64,000 nt of DNA from Pseudomonadota bacterium (GCA_018241745.1 JAFEDG010000146.1:26767-90766), one strand, 5' to 3'. Shown: positions 48,685 through 57,059, counted from the stretch's first letter. The notes: generated by a model from the letters alone, not told the origin. Translations and numbers: made by a program.

Positions 48685-49446
48685 TCAGATCCCCGCGAAC
48701 CACTGGTACCCGTTGTCTTCCCAGTAGCCGCCGTTCCCGCCCTCGATGTGCGCAAAGCTCTCGACGAGCTCGAGGCGCAGCAAATACTTCGCCTGCTTGT
48801 AGCCGAGCTGGCGCTCGACGCGCAGCCGCAGCGGCGCGCCGTTGGCGATGGGCAGCGGTGCGCGGTTGAGGTCGTATGCGAGGATCGTCTGCTCGTGATA
48901 CGCGTCCTCGAAGTCGATGCTCTCGTAATAGAAGCCCGTGCCGTCCTCGTTCATCGGGTCGGCGCAATGGAACACGACGTAGCGTGCGTTCGCCTTGGGC
49001 TTCGCGGCGGCCAGGATCGCCGACAACCGCGCGCCCTTCCAGCGCGCGATCGCGCTCCAGCCTTCGACGCAGTCGTGCCGCGTGATCTGCTCGCGCGACG
49101 GCAGCGCGCGGACGTCGGCGAGCGTCAGCGCCAGCGGGTTCTCGACCAAGCCGTCGACGACGAGCTTGTACGTCGCGAACTGGCCTTGCGCGAGCGCGAC
49201 GTAGGCGTCGGTTCCAGGGTCCGACGTGCCGTTGCTGCGGAAGCTCGGCGACAGCGCGCTCTCCGGGAATTCCTCGGCCATCGCCATGCGCGCGACGGTC
49301 TTGGCGATCGAATTGTTGACGGGCTCCGCGACGTTCAGCACCTTGGGGAACCAATCGGTGCGCGACAGCTTGTCGCAGCCGGCCAGCACCAGCGCGCCGG
49401 CCGTGCCCAAGGCGCGCGCGAAGAAGCGGCGACGCTGCGTACTCAT
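48685..49446 (-). CDS. Tat-exported molybdopterin-dependent oxidoreductase, predicted lipoprotein
   Basis: 253-residue sulfite-oxidase-fold enzyme. The N-terminus has a twin-arginine motif (RRRFFARAL) followed by a hydrophobic stretch ending in the lipobox LVLAGC, so it may be a Tat lipoprotein. The molybdenum-ligating Cys lies in TRHDCVEGWSAIARWKGARL, and the pterin region includes YYESIDFEDAYHEQT and LRVERQLGYKQAKYL. It resembles YedY-like proteins. The cytochrome b gene 58 bp upstream is its probable electron partner. Substrate is unknown. Confidence 0.87.
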   Translation of the reverse strand: MSTQRRRFFARALGTAGALVLAGCDKLSRTDWFPKVLNVAEPVNNSIAKTVARMAMAEEFPESALSPSFRSNGTSDPGTDAYVALAQGQFATYKLVVDGLVENPLALTLADVRALPSREQITRHDCVEGWSAIARWKGARLSAILAAAKPKANARYVVFHCADPMNEDGTGFYYESIDFEDAYHEQTILAYDLNRAPLPIANGAPLRLRVERQLGYKQAKYLLRLELVESFAHIEGGNGGYWEDNGYQWFAGI

Positions 49447-49504
49447 TGGATCCCCCTGCGCGCTGCGCGCTCCGGGATGAGCGCTTGGGAGCGGCCCGGC
49501 GCGC

Positions 49505-50422
49505 TCATGACTGCACCTCCGCCGGTACGTCGCGGTCGACGCGATAGCGCCCGGTGATCATCGAGCGCACGTTGTTCCAGACGCCGGTGATGATGACCTC
49601 GAAGACGTGGATGCAGACGAACAGCACGATCAGCCATGCGCAGACGAAGTGGATCGTGCGGGCCGCCTGGCGGCCGCCGAAAAGGTCTACCCAGCCGGGC
49701 CACACGGCGTTGGCCCACGGCGACAGGCCGAGGCCCATCAGGATCATCAGCGGCAGCAGCACGAAGATCACGACAAGGTAGGCGAGTTTCTGCAACACGT
49801 TGTAACGCGTGGCCGCCTCGCCCTTCGGGTGCCGGAACTTGAGATGGTCGACGATCGACGCGCCGATGCCGCGCCAGTCCGCCCTCGTCGGCGCGAGGTC
49901 GCGCGCGATGTGCCGCGACCACGCTGCGTAGCCGACATAAGCGAGGCCGTTCAGCACCAGGATCCAGGCGAAGAAGAAATGCCAGCTGCGCGCCATCGCG
50001 AGCCAGTTGCCGTCCGGGATCGTGAGCCAGGACGGGAAGCCGCGGGCCGTCAGCTCGCCATAGACCGTCGACAGGCCGAACACGCCCGTCGTGTCGAACT
50101 GATGGCCGAAGATGCGCGTGACGCCCCGCGCCGTGCCGTCGGGCGCCTCCACGGCGGTCATCATCAGCAGCGGCGGACGGCCCGAATACGACGACGATCC
50201 CCAGTACATCGCCGGATGGGCGTTGAAGATGTTGAGTCCGCTCATCAGCAGGATCGTCAGCGCAACGACGTTGATCCAGTGGAAGACGCGCACCGGCAGC
50301 GCATGGCGGCGGTACGTGTAGCCGCCCGGCACGGGGCGCGCGTCTTCGCGCTGCAATGGCGCGTCCGGTACGGCGGGGCTTGCGGGTACGACGGGCTGGG
50401 GCAGCGTCGGATCCATCGGCAT
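49505..50422 (-). CDS. Membrane cytochrome b (b561/Ni-Fe-hydrogenase type)
   Basis: 305-residue di-haem membrane anchor with four to five hydrophobic segments. Haem-ligating histidines are suggested by LPVRVFHWINVVALTILLMS, ARSWHFFFAWILVLNG, and TIHFVCAWLIVLFVCIHVFE. A long loop between helices 1 and 2 is unlike minimal b561 proteins. It is cotranscribed with the Tat molybdoenzyme and should carry electrons between it and the quinone pool or a c-type cytochrome. It starts at ATG 50422. Confidence 0.87.
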   Translation of the reverse strand: MPMDPTLPQPVVPASPAVPDAPLQREDARPVPGGYTYRRHALPVRVFHWINVVALTILLMSGLNIFNAHPAMYWGSSSYSGRPPLLMMTAVEAPDGTARGVTRIFGHQFDTTGVFGLSTVYGELTARGFPSWLTIPDGNWLAMARSWHFFFAWILVLNGLAYVGYAAWSRHIARDLAPTRADWRGIGASIVDHLKFRHPKGEAATRYNVLQKLAYLVVIFVLLPLMILMGLGLSPWANAVWPGWVDLFGGRQAARTIHFVCAWLIVLFVCIHVFEVIITGVWNNVRSMITGRYRVDRDVPAEVQS

Positions 50423-50477
50423 CGGGGGCTCGCAGGTCGTTCAATGTAGCACCGGTCGGTGCCCGCGGGCCGAACCT

Positions 50478-50483
50478 TACAAT
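50478..50483 (+). promoter_or_regulatory. -10 TACAAT of srkA, leaderless
   Basis: TACAAT ends 5 bp before the ATG of srkA. Normal spacing places the transcription start at the A of the start codon or within a base or two of it. Confidence 0.45.
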
Positions 50484-50488
50484 GACGC

Positions 50489-51478
50489 ATGGACGCGCCG
50501 GCCCACCCATATGCAGCGCTGACGCCGGACGTCGTGCTGGATGCCGTCGAGGCCTGCGGCGGCGTGCCCGACGGGCGGCTGCTCGCGCTCGGCAGCTACG
50601 AGAATCGTGTCTACCAGGTGATGCAGGACGACGCGCCGCCGCTCGTCGTCAAGTTCTATCGCCCGGGTCGCTGGAGCGACGCGGCCATCGCGGAAGAGCA
50701 CGCGTTCGCGTTGGCGCTGGCCGAGCGCGAAGTGCCCGCGGTGCCGCCGCGCGTGATCGGCGGCCGCACGCTGTTCACGCACGCGGGCTTCCGTTACGCG
50801 CTGTACGACAAGCGCGGCGGCCGCCCGCCCGAGCTCGATCGCGACGACGTGCTGAGGTGGGTCGGCCGCTACCTTGCGCGCATTCACACGGTGGGCGCCG
50901 GCGCGCCGTTCGCCGCGCGGCCGACGCTCGACATCGCGAGCTTCGGCGACGAGCCGCGCGAACGGCTGCTCGCCGGTGACTGGCTGCCTGCGGACCTGGT
51001 CGAGCCCTATCGCAGCGTCAGCGCGCAGGCGCTCGACGGCGTGCGCCGTTCGTTTGCGCGGGCGGGCGACTTCGCACGCATCCGCATCCACGGGGACGTA
51101 CACGCCGGCAACGTCCTGTGGACCACCGGCGCCGCAGGCGAAGGCCCGCACTTCGTCGACTTCGACGATGCGCGGATGGGGCCCGCCGTGCAGGACCTGT
51201 GGATGCTGCTCGCGGGCGACCGTGCGTCGATGCAGCGACAGCTCGCCGTGGTGCTCGAAGGCTACGAGCAGTTCCGGGCATTCGACCGACGCGAACTGTT
51301 CCTGGTGGAGGCGTTGCGCACGCTGCGGCTGATTCACTACGCCGGCTGGATCGCCGCGCGCTGGGATGATCCCGCGTTCCCGGTCGCGTTCCCGTGGTTC
51401 GGCACGCAGCGCTACTGGCAGGACCGCATCCTGGAGCTGCGCGAGCAGGTCGCCGCGATGGACGAGGAACCGCTATAG
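50489..51478 (+). CDS. srkA: Stress response serine/threonine kinase SrkA (YihE family)
   Basis: 329-residue cytosolic kinase of the choline-kinase-like fold. It begins with YAALTPDVVLDAVEACG and has the nucleotide loop ALGSYENRVYQV, the lysine in LVVKFYRPGRW, the catalytic RIRIHGDVHAGNVLW (HxDxxxxN) and the metal-binding DFDDARMGPAVQDLW. In E. coli SrkA counters stress-induced programmed cell death and acts with the Cpx response. The stop codon touches a GGTCCGACCC hairpin repeat. Confidence 0.92.
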   Translation: MDAPAHPYAALTPDVVLDAVEACGGVPDGRLLALGSYENRVYQVMQDDAPPLVVKFYRPGRWSDAAIAEEHAFALALAEREVPAVPPRVIGGRTLFTHAGFRYALYDKRGGRPPELDRDDVLRWVGRYLARIHTVGAGAPFAARPTLDIASFGDEPRERLLAGDWLPADLVEPYRSVSAQALDGVRRSFARAGDFARIRIHGDVHAGNVLWTTGAAGEGPHFVDFDDARMGPAVQDLWMLLAGDRASMQRQLAVVLEGYEQFRAFDRRELFLVEALRTLRLIHYAGWIAARWDDPAFPVAFPWFGTQRYWQDRILELREQVAAMDEEPL

Positions 51479-51515
51479 GTCCGACCCTATTTATTATGTC
51501 AAATAGGGTCGGACC
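51478..51515. repeat. GGTCCGACCC palindromic repeat, intergenic copy
   Basis: GGTCCGACCCTATTT (51478-51492), loop ATTATGTC, AAATAGGGTCGGACC (51501-51515): a perfect 15-bp inverted repeat. It begins on the last base of the srkA stop and supplies the stop and last codons of the convergent M14 gene. Its flanking A/T content differs from the neighbouring GC-rich genes. It may act as a bidirectional terminator. A longer-armed relative lies within dnaE2. Confidence 0.85.
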
Positions 51516-53196
51516 CTAATTTCACGGTGGCGCGGACCGCGCCGGCCCTTTCGTGCCGGGCGACCAGGACCACCTCCTGCCCGGCGGCGCCCTTCACCAC
51601 CCACTCGATCTTGCGGCGGTCGTCGGTGACGTTGTAATCGGGGAAGAACGACACGCCGGTGTGCTTGCCGGACCGCCCCTCGAGCTGGCCGTAGTCGTCG
51701 CGCGCCTTGCCGACGACCAGCGACGCGCCGTCCGGCAACTCGACGTCGACGATCACGCCGCGCACGGTCTTGCGCTCCAGCGCGCGCTTGCTGACGTACG
51801 CTGGCAACCAGCCTTCGTTCTCGACGACCAGCGTGATCTTCCACGTGTCCGCACCCGCGCGCTCGGCGCCCGCGTGCTTGACGACGAGCCGCGGCGAGCA
51901 CAGCGCCTGCCACACGAGCCAGCGCGGGAAGCGCGCGACTTCCTTCTCCATGAACGCCGGCGGCGGGTTGGAGAACGCGTGGAAGCGATTCCAGCCGCCA
52001 ATCTCGACCGGCCCAAGCTGCGGATGGTCGAACGCCTTCCATGGAATGTGGCCGATCCCGCCCAGCGTCGTGTCGCTCCAGCGGATCAGCGCCAGGTCGT
52101 CGTCGACCGGATGCTCGCGGAACCAGTCGATGAACTTGTATTCGCGGATGCCCGCCTCGCGCATCGGCGACCAGATCTCGACGACCCACGAGAACAGGCC
52201 CAGGTGCTCGTAGATCCAGTCAAACGTGCCGCCGATGACTTCCTTCGGGTGATACCGGAACTCGTGGTAGACCGAGATCGCCGGGTAGCCGGTGAGCTCG
52301 GTGCCCTTCTTGCCCTGCGCCTGGTAGACCCACAGGTCCTCGGCGTGCATCTCCTCGTCGGGCAGGTGCTCGAACGGGCGCAGCAGCACGCCGCTCCACG
52401 TGTGAAACGTCGTGCCACCGCACAGGTTCGTGTGGCGCGTGATGAAGTCGACGACCGCGCGGATCTCGGGCTCCGACGTCGGGTACGGCCCCGCGCCCAT
52501 CTGCTCGAACTCCTGGCGCCACGACGCCGGGAAATTCCGGTTGAGGTCGAGGCGCTCGCGCGGCTTCTTCACGCGCAGCGTGTGGCCGTCGTAGTTCTCG
52601 TAGCGACCTTCCGGCACGATCCGGTAGTACGTGCCGCCGACTTCCGTAGGATCGCGCCGCACCATCAGCCGCGGCTCGTAAGGATGCGGCTTCCACACGC
52701 CGTTGTCGTCGCGGATGCGCATCTGCAGGATGCGTCCGTCGCCGTCGATGTCCTCGACGACGAGGCCTTCCGGCTCCTCCTCGTCGAACGGATACGGCCG
52801 CGTGCTGGAACGGATCCACTTCGGGTGATCCGCCAGTGCCCATTCGGCGCCGTCCGGGTTGATCCGGGGGCAGATGTAGAACGCACGCGTATCGAGCGCG
52901 CGCGTGATTTCCGGATCCGTGCCGTACTGCGTGACGAGTTGCTGCAGCAGGTACAGGTTGGCGACGGACGCTGCGACTTCCGTGGCGTGGATGTTGCCGT
53001 CGACCCAGAACGCGGGCTTGTCGGCCGCGGGCCCGGTCGCCGTGTTGGTTACGGTCACGACAAAGATGTCGCGGCCCTCGTGGCTCTTGCCGATCGCCTC
53101 GACGGCGACGAGTTGCGGGTATTCACGCGCGAACGCGTGGAGCAGTTGCGACAGTTCGGCGTAGCGGTAGAAGCGATCGAAGGCGATGGTGGGCAT
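51499..53196 (-). CDS. M14-family zinc carboxypeptidase-like protein
   Basis: 565-residue peptidase_M14 protein. The zinc ligands are H and E in GNIHATEVAASVANLY, and the third His lies in GGTTFHTWSGVLLRPF. The substrate-binding RLDLNRNFPASW and the catalytic glutamate in WVVEIWSPM are also visible. Residues after about 440 form a beta-rich C-terminal domain. No signal peptide is visible. The last residues (LGSDPI) and the stop codon come from the GGTCCGACCC repeat, so the natural C-terminus has probably been replaced. Confidence 0.88.
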   Translation of the reverse strand: MPTIAFDRFYRYAELSQLLHAFAREYPQLVAVEAIGKSHEGRDIFVVTVTNTATGPAADKPAFWVDGNIHATEVAASVANLYLLQQLVTQYGTDPEITRALDTRAFYICPRINPDGAEWALADHPKWIRSSTRPYPFDEEEPEGLVVEDIDGDGRILQMRIRDDNGVWKPHPYEPRLMVRRDPTEVGGTYYRIVPEGRYENYDGHTLRVKKPRERLDLNRNFPASWRQEFEQMGAGPYPTSEPEIRAVVDFITRHTNLCGGTTFHTWSGVLLRPFEHLPDEEMHAEDLWVYQAQGKKGTELTGYPAISVYHEFRYHPKEVIGGTFDWIYEHLGLFSWVVEIWSPMREAGIREYKFIDWFREHPVDDDLALIRWSDTTLGGIGHIPWKAFDHPQLGPVEIGGWNRFHAFSNPPPAFMEKEVARFPRWLVWQALCSPRLVVKHAGAERAGADTWKITLVVENEGWLPAYVSKRALERKTVRGVIVDVELPDGASLVVGKARDDYGQLEGRSGKHTGVSFFPDYNVTDDRRKIEWVVKGAAGQEVVLVARHERAGAVRATVKLGSDPI

Positions 53197-53221
53197 GGGC
53201 GCAGGATGGCGGATGGAAAGC

Positions 53222-53250
53222 GGCGCGCGGGGCTCGTGGCCCCGCGCGCC
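53222..53250. terminator. Perfect 12-bp GC hairpin upstream of the M14 gene
   Basis: GGCGCGCGGGGC, loop TCGTG, GCCCCGCGCGCC, 26 bp before the M14 start and 27 bp past the preceding gene's stop (both minus strand). It is probably terminator-like. A 21-nt sequence next to it (53251-53271) recurs at 56545-56565. Confidence 0.45.
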
Positions 53251-53271
53251 GCCGCCATCTTAGCGCGGCCG
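53251..53271. repeat. 21-nt repeat, copy 1
   Basis: GCCGCCATCTTAGCGCGGCC plus one G. The only other near-identical copy noticed (one mismatch) is at 56545-56565. Both lie just past the 3' end of the two IPTL-CTERM module copies. Confidence 0.5.
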
Positions 53272-53276
53272 TCGCC

Positions 53277-53747
53277 CTACCGGCTGACCAGGCATTGCCC
53301 ACCCTCCATCGCGAACGACTGCTCGGTGGTCGACGTGCTCGAGCCGTTGGCGTCCTTCGTCGTCTGCGTCACCTTCAGGTGGGCATTGTTGCCGTCCATG
53401 ACCATCACGCCAGACGTGCGGATCGCGGCGGCATAGGCCTCGGACGACGGCGACATCGACTTCGCCATGTCGGCCATCATGTCGCGGTCCTTGGCCGGCA
53501 TCGACGCCCACCGCTTCTGCGTTTCGGCCGTCGTCAGCTTGTTGGCACCGGCAACATCGCCGTTGTGCAGCATGCCCATCTGCTTGACCGCCGTCTTGCC
53601 GCAGGGCGTGTCGAGGATGGCGGCACCCTTGAGCGTCGTCGGCGCCGCGGACAGCGGAGCAACGGCGCTGCCCATCGCGACCACGGCGACGGCCACCCTT
53701 GCGCAAACTGCAAACCGGAGTGCCCGACGATGATGATGTACATGCAT
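53277..53747 (-). CDS. Hypothetical secreted protein
   Basis: 156-residue exported protein. A His-rich start (MHVHHHRRALRF) leads into a signal peptide ending near LSAAP (about residue 35). The mature domain has two cysteines (TPCGKTAVKQMG and GGQCLVSR) that could form one disulfide joining the ends, with a Ser/Thr-rich stretch between (DANGSSTSTTEQSFAM). No family is recognised. The ATG at 53747 has an AGGAGGAAA ribosome site. It lies 38 bp after the intact IPTL-CTERM gene and is probably in the same transcript. Confidence 0.7.
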   Translation of the reverse strand: MHVHHHRRALRFAVCARVAVAVVAMGSAVAPLSAAPTTLKGAAILDTPCGKTAVKQMGMLHNGDVAGANKLTTAETQKRWASMPAKDRDMMADMAKSMSPSSEAYAAAIRTSGVMVMDGNNAHLKVTQTTKDANGSSTSTTEQSFAMEGGQCLVSR

Positions 53748-53785
53748 GTGACTTTCCTCCTGTGGATTGGACCGCGAGCCCGCCG

Positions 53786-54391
53786 TCACCGACGTCGAGA
53801 CGGCAACCTGGACATGGCACCGGCAAGTGCCAGGACCGCCAACAATACTGCGAGTCCCGCGGGCGCGAGCGTGGGCACGGCGAACGCCGAGCCGGTGCCA
53901 GGCAACCCGGCCGGAACGCCGCTGGTGAAGGTGACACTTGCCACGCCCTCCGCACTGCAGGTCGCCGTCACCACGGTGCCCGTGCCGACCGGGACACCGT
54001 TGAGCGCCGGAAACACGGAGTCGACCGCCACGTAGGGTGGCGCGGTCGGCACGAACAGCTCGATGGACAGCTCGGGCTGGCCGCCGGCGATGGCGGTGGA
54101 ATCCGAGACCAGCTGGACAAAGGGCGTTCCGCCGTTGACCGTATGCGTGACGATCAGGTTGTTCGGCCCCGGCGGCAGCGTTGCCGCGAAGAACCCGCCG
54201 GCATAGGGTTGCGTCGCGTGCAGCGAATCGCAGGTCCCGGGCCCGCTGGGCGTGCCGCCCATCTGCACCGAATAGGCCGCATGCGCTTGCGGTGTCCCCA
54301 ATGCCAGCGCAGCCGCGGCAACAACCGCGAACACTCCGCCCTTGATCCCTGCCTTGCCGCGTGTTGCGCGTGGTGTGTGCCGCTCCGGCAT
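53786..54391 (-). CDS. IPTL-CTERM-type sorted surface protein (intact copy)
   Basis: 201-residue exported protein. A basic start (MPERHTPRATRGKAG) and hydrophobic signal end at PQAHA. A beta-rich domain with three cysteines follows (NNLIVTHTVNGGTPFVQLV; VDSVFPALNGVPVGTGTVV). The C-terminal tripartite sorting signal is VPTLAPAGLAVLLAVLALAG plus a basic tail (SRLPSRRR). This is the IPTL-CTERM layout, related to PEP-CTERM exosortase substrates. No sorting peptidase gene is in the window. A GGGGAGG site supports the ATG at 54391. The BTAD regulator upstream is its likely controller. Confidence 0.8.
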   Translation of the reverse strand: MPERHTPRATRGKAGIKGGVFAVVAAAALALGTPQAHAAYSVQMGGTPSGPGTCDSLHATQPYAGGFFAATLPPGPNNLIVTHTVNGGTPFVQLVSDSTAIAGGQPELSIELFVPTAPPYVAVDSVFPALNGVPVGTGTVVTATCSAEGVASVTFTSGVPAGLPGTGSAFAVPTLAPAGLAVLLAVLALAGAMSRLPSRRR

Positions 54392-54432
54392 CGCCGCCTC
54401 CCCATTTTGCGACGGCACGGGCCGTCGCGTCG

Positions 54433-54469
54433 AGTATCGCCGCGGCGGGATAACGGATCGGTTACGGAT
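54433..54469 (-). promoter_or_regulatory. Promoter of the IPTL-CTERM gene with 11-bp direct repeats
   Basis: Plus-strand GGATAACGGAT (54448-54458) and CGGTTACGGAT (54459-54469) are two direct repeats with an 11-bp period, matching at 8 of 11 positions. A minus-strand -10 GATACT lies at 54438-54433, 9 bp from the nearer repeat. This geometry is that of SARP/BTAD activator sites overlapping a weak -35. Confidence 0.5.
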
Positions 54470-54501
54470 TCGTGCGCCGCCACCGCGGTGGCTGGGGAAC
54501 G

Positions 54502-56481
54502 TCAGGCGTGGATCGAGCGTGCGAGCGCTTGCGTTTCGCCCGAAGGCGGGACGCCAAGCTCCATGGCGAGCACGTCGCGGCATCGACGGTAGACGCGCAA
54601 GGCTTCCGCGGGCTCTCCGGCGATGAGCAAGGCCCGCATGAGCCGCCGGTAAACGTCCTCTGCGAGGCTGTCGACCTCCAGCGCCCTGCTGTACAGCGCG
54701 ATGGCGCCGTGGGGGTCGCCGCATTCCTCGCGTCGGCGCCCCGCATCCGCGAGCGAGCGCCGCAACCGGCCCTGCCAGCGGTCGCGCGCGGAAAGCGACC
54801 AGCGTTGTGGATCCTCGTCGCCGAGGAAGGGGCCGCGGTAGCAGGCCACGAGGCGCGCCGCGATGTCGCTTACCTCGGTGGCGCGCGCCGGATCGCGCAG
54901 CGCGGATTGCAGCGCCTCGACGTCCGCGTCGAACGCCCAAACGTCCAGCCATACGCGAGCCGGGTCGAAGCCTGCCTTGCCTTCGTCGACGCGCACTGCG
55001 GACGCGTCGCCGAGGAGCTTGCGCGTACGCATGATCAGCACATTGAGCGCATTGCTGGACGTACTGGCGTCATCATCGGGCCACAGCGCCTCCTGCAGCC
55101 GTTCCTTGGGGACCGCACGACCGCCGAACGCCGTCAGCACCTTGAGCAGCTGGATCGGCTTCTTTTGCGCCTTGCCTTCGAAGGTCAATGCCTTGCCATG
55201 GCACTCGACGACGAATGGACCCAGTGCACGGATGCGCACCGGCCATGGCCACTCCGCAGTCGCTTCCGGCGGCGGCAGCACGTTGCGCATTGCGATGAGG
55301 TTGCACACGAATTCGGGCTCGATACCGTGCTCGAGGGCGATCGCGCACAGGCGTGCCGCAAACGCGGGGAAGCCGTCGAACGTGTCGTAGAACTGCCGTT
55401 CCCGGACGCCGCGCCACGCGGCGGCGAGGCGCGCCACGCCAGCCTCGTGCTGGCCACCGCGCAACAGTTCGTACGCGCGGACGAATTCGGCCATGTCCTC
55501 GATCTCGCGCACATACGTACCCGGGACCAGCGTGGCGGCGTCGGCCAACAGCCGGCGCGCTTCGCTGAATTCGTCGAGCGCAAGCCGCGCCTGCGCCTCG
55601 CTGACGATGTATACCGCGCGCATGACGGGCGGGAACGCGAGCTCCGCGGCGTACTGGGAAGCCCTGATCGCATGAAACAGCGCGCGGTCGTGCTGGCCTT
55701 CGAGCGCCGCGAGCTTCGTCCGCGCGAATTCGAGCCGTTGCATGTCGGGCAGGTTCGACGGCTCGGTCAACCGTTCCAGGTGCGCCAGCGCCTGCTGGGC
55801 GCGTGCCAGGTCGCGCGACGGCAGACAGCGCTCGAGGTCGATGTAGGCCGACGAACGTTGGATGTCCATGAGGGCGTGTCGCGTTGCCAGCGCGCGTACC
55901 TCGTCGTCCGCCGCCTGGGCCTGGCGCGATTCCCCGGCATACCGGGAGACCCGCGCCCAATACGCGAGGAAGTGCGCGAGCCTATGCGGCGTGAGCACCG
56001 GATCCTCGCGCAGCGGTGCGGCCAGGCTGAAGATGCGTTGGCTCAGGACCCGCAGCTCACGTGGCTCGCAGTAGAACAGGAGCAGGCGCGCTGCCGCAAA
56101 GCGCAAATTGACATTGACGTCCTGTTCCAGGAGCCCGAGCATGCGATCGACGCACGCGGGCAACACCGGGTCGTCGTTGCCGAAATAGAGCAGGCCGGTC
56201 AGGAGCCCGGTCAGCGCCAGCAACTCGTCATCGGGCGTATCCCAACGAAAGGCAGGGTCGCGGGCCGGGGCCAGCCGGGCAATCCCGTCGGCGAAACCAC
56301 GGTAGTTGCCCCGCAGCTGGCCTTCGATCATCAGCGCGGCAGCGAGCAGCGCCGTGTGCCGCATGTCGCCGGCTCGCTCGGCTTTGGCCAGAGCAGCCGC
56401 CGTCATCCGCCATGCACCGGGATCGCCGCGATGGGCGGCCGCAAGCTCCCGCACCTCCGTGGTGTCCTGCCGGCGCGCCAT
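54502..56481 (-). CDS. BTAD-domain transcriptional regulator (intact copy)
   Basis: 659-residue regulator. Residues 1 to about 380 are a helical, TPR-like domain without a recognised ligand site. An OmpR-like winged helix follows (about 390-490; VRIRALGPFVVECHGKALTF, then ALNVLIMRTRKLLGD). The C-terminal bacterial transcriptional activation domain includes CYRGPFLGDEDPQRWSL, GAIALYSRALEVDSLAEDVY and RRCRDVLAMELGVPPSGETQ. It is followed by its presumed target, the IPTL-CTERM gene. CAGTAAACT-CCC precedes its ATG as it does for the broken paralogue. Confidence 0.85.
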   Translation of the reverse strand: MARRQDTTEVRELAAAHRGDPGAWRMTAAALAKAERAGDMRHTALLAAALMIEGQLRGNYRGFADGIARLAPARDPAFRWDTPDDELLALTGLLTGLLYFGNDDPVLPACVDRMLGLLEQDVNVNLRFAAARLLLFYCEPRELRVLSQRIFSLAAPLREDPVLTPHRLAHFLAYWARVSRYAGESRQAQAADDEVRALATRHALMDIQRSSAYIDLERCLPSRDLARAQQALAHLERLTEPSNLPDMQRLEFARTKLAALEGQHDRALFHAIRASQYAAELAFPPVMRAVYIVSEAQARLALDEFSEARRLLADAATLVPGTYVREIEDMAEFVRAYELLRGGQHEAGVARLAAAWRGVRERQFYDTFDGFPAFAARLCAIALEHGIEPEFVCNLIAMRNVLPPPEATAEWPWPVRIRALGPFVVECHGKALTFEGKAQKKPIQLLKVLTAFGGRAVPKERLQEALWPDDDASTSSNALNVLIMRTRKLLGDASAVRVDEGKAGFDPARVWLDVWAFDADVEALQSALRDPARATEVSDIAARLVACYRGPFLGDEDPQRWSLSARDRWQGRLRRSLADAGRRREECGDPHGAIALYSRALEVDSLAEDVYRRLMRALLIAGEPAEALRVYRRCRDVLAMELGVPPSGETQALARSIHA

Positions 56482-56538
56482 GGCGGGAGTTTACTGCGTT
56501 GCTGCGGATGTCATGACCTCCAGTTCCCCGCGCAAGCG

Positions 56539-56580
56539 TGCGCGGCCGCCATCTTGGCGCGGCCGCTCTGCGGCCGCGCA
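56539..56580. terminator. GC hairpin after the broken IPTL-CTERM gene
   Basis: TGCGCGGCCGC (56539-56549) pairs perfectly with GCGGCCGCGCA (56570-56580). The loop contains most of the second copy of the 21-nt repeat (56545-56565). It sits 13 bp past the stop of the IPTL-CTERM remnant and before the intact regulator gene. Confidence 0.4.
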
Positions 56581-56593
56581 TCCCGACCGCTCC

Positions 56594-57059
56594 CTACGCG
56601 AAACGCTTGCGCAACGAGAGCATCGCGCCCGCCGCGAGGCAGGCCACCAGGATCGCAAGGCCCAGGCCCGATACCGCAGGCAGCGCCACGGTCGCGCTTG
56701 CCGCTCCCGGACCCGAACTCGCCTGGTTGACCCAGGTCACCGAGCCCTCGTTGGCCACAGGGCAGCTGCCCGAGATCACGACGCCAGGACCCGCAATGAC
56801 GCCGTCGTTTGCCGGGAAATAGGACTGCACGACCGTATACGGGATCGGCGTCGACGTAGGCAGGCCGACGCCGACGGATGGAGTCGACATGGCTGACGTA
56901 CCCGCGGGCTCCGTGTCGTGCGTCGTGAACTCGGGCCCGCCGTTGACGCTCGTCGTGATCACGATGTTGTTGCTGCCCGACGGCAGCACGAACGTCACGA
57001 CCGCGCCAGTGGCAGGCTGGATCATCGTGTTGCCGTCGCACTCGGCCAGTCCCGTCGGC
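56594..57059 (-). pseudogene. IPTL-CTERM protein remnant lacking its 5' end
   Basis: About 155 codons homologous to the intact IPTL-CTERM protein (shared pattern CDG/CDS; NNIVITTSVNGG; YTVVQSYFPANDGVIAGPGVV) with an intact sorting end (LPAVSGLGLAILVACLAAGA then LRKRF). There is no signal peptide or credible start. Upstream it runs straight into the truncated regulator gene in another frame. One deletion appears to have removed the regulator's 3' half and this gene's 5' part. Confidence 0.75.

Noticed and set aside
49217..49227. GGGTCCGAC inside the molybdoenzyme gene as a third member of the GGTCCGACCC repeat family
   Set aside because: There is no second arm and no T-run, so it is a chance match in coding sequence.
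56511..57059. C-terminal tail of the truncated regulator as a genuine new domain
   Set aside because: It is the IPTL-CTERM coding sequence read in the wrong frame, giving a biased Arg/Gly composition.
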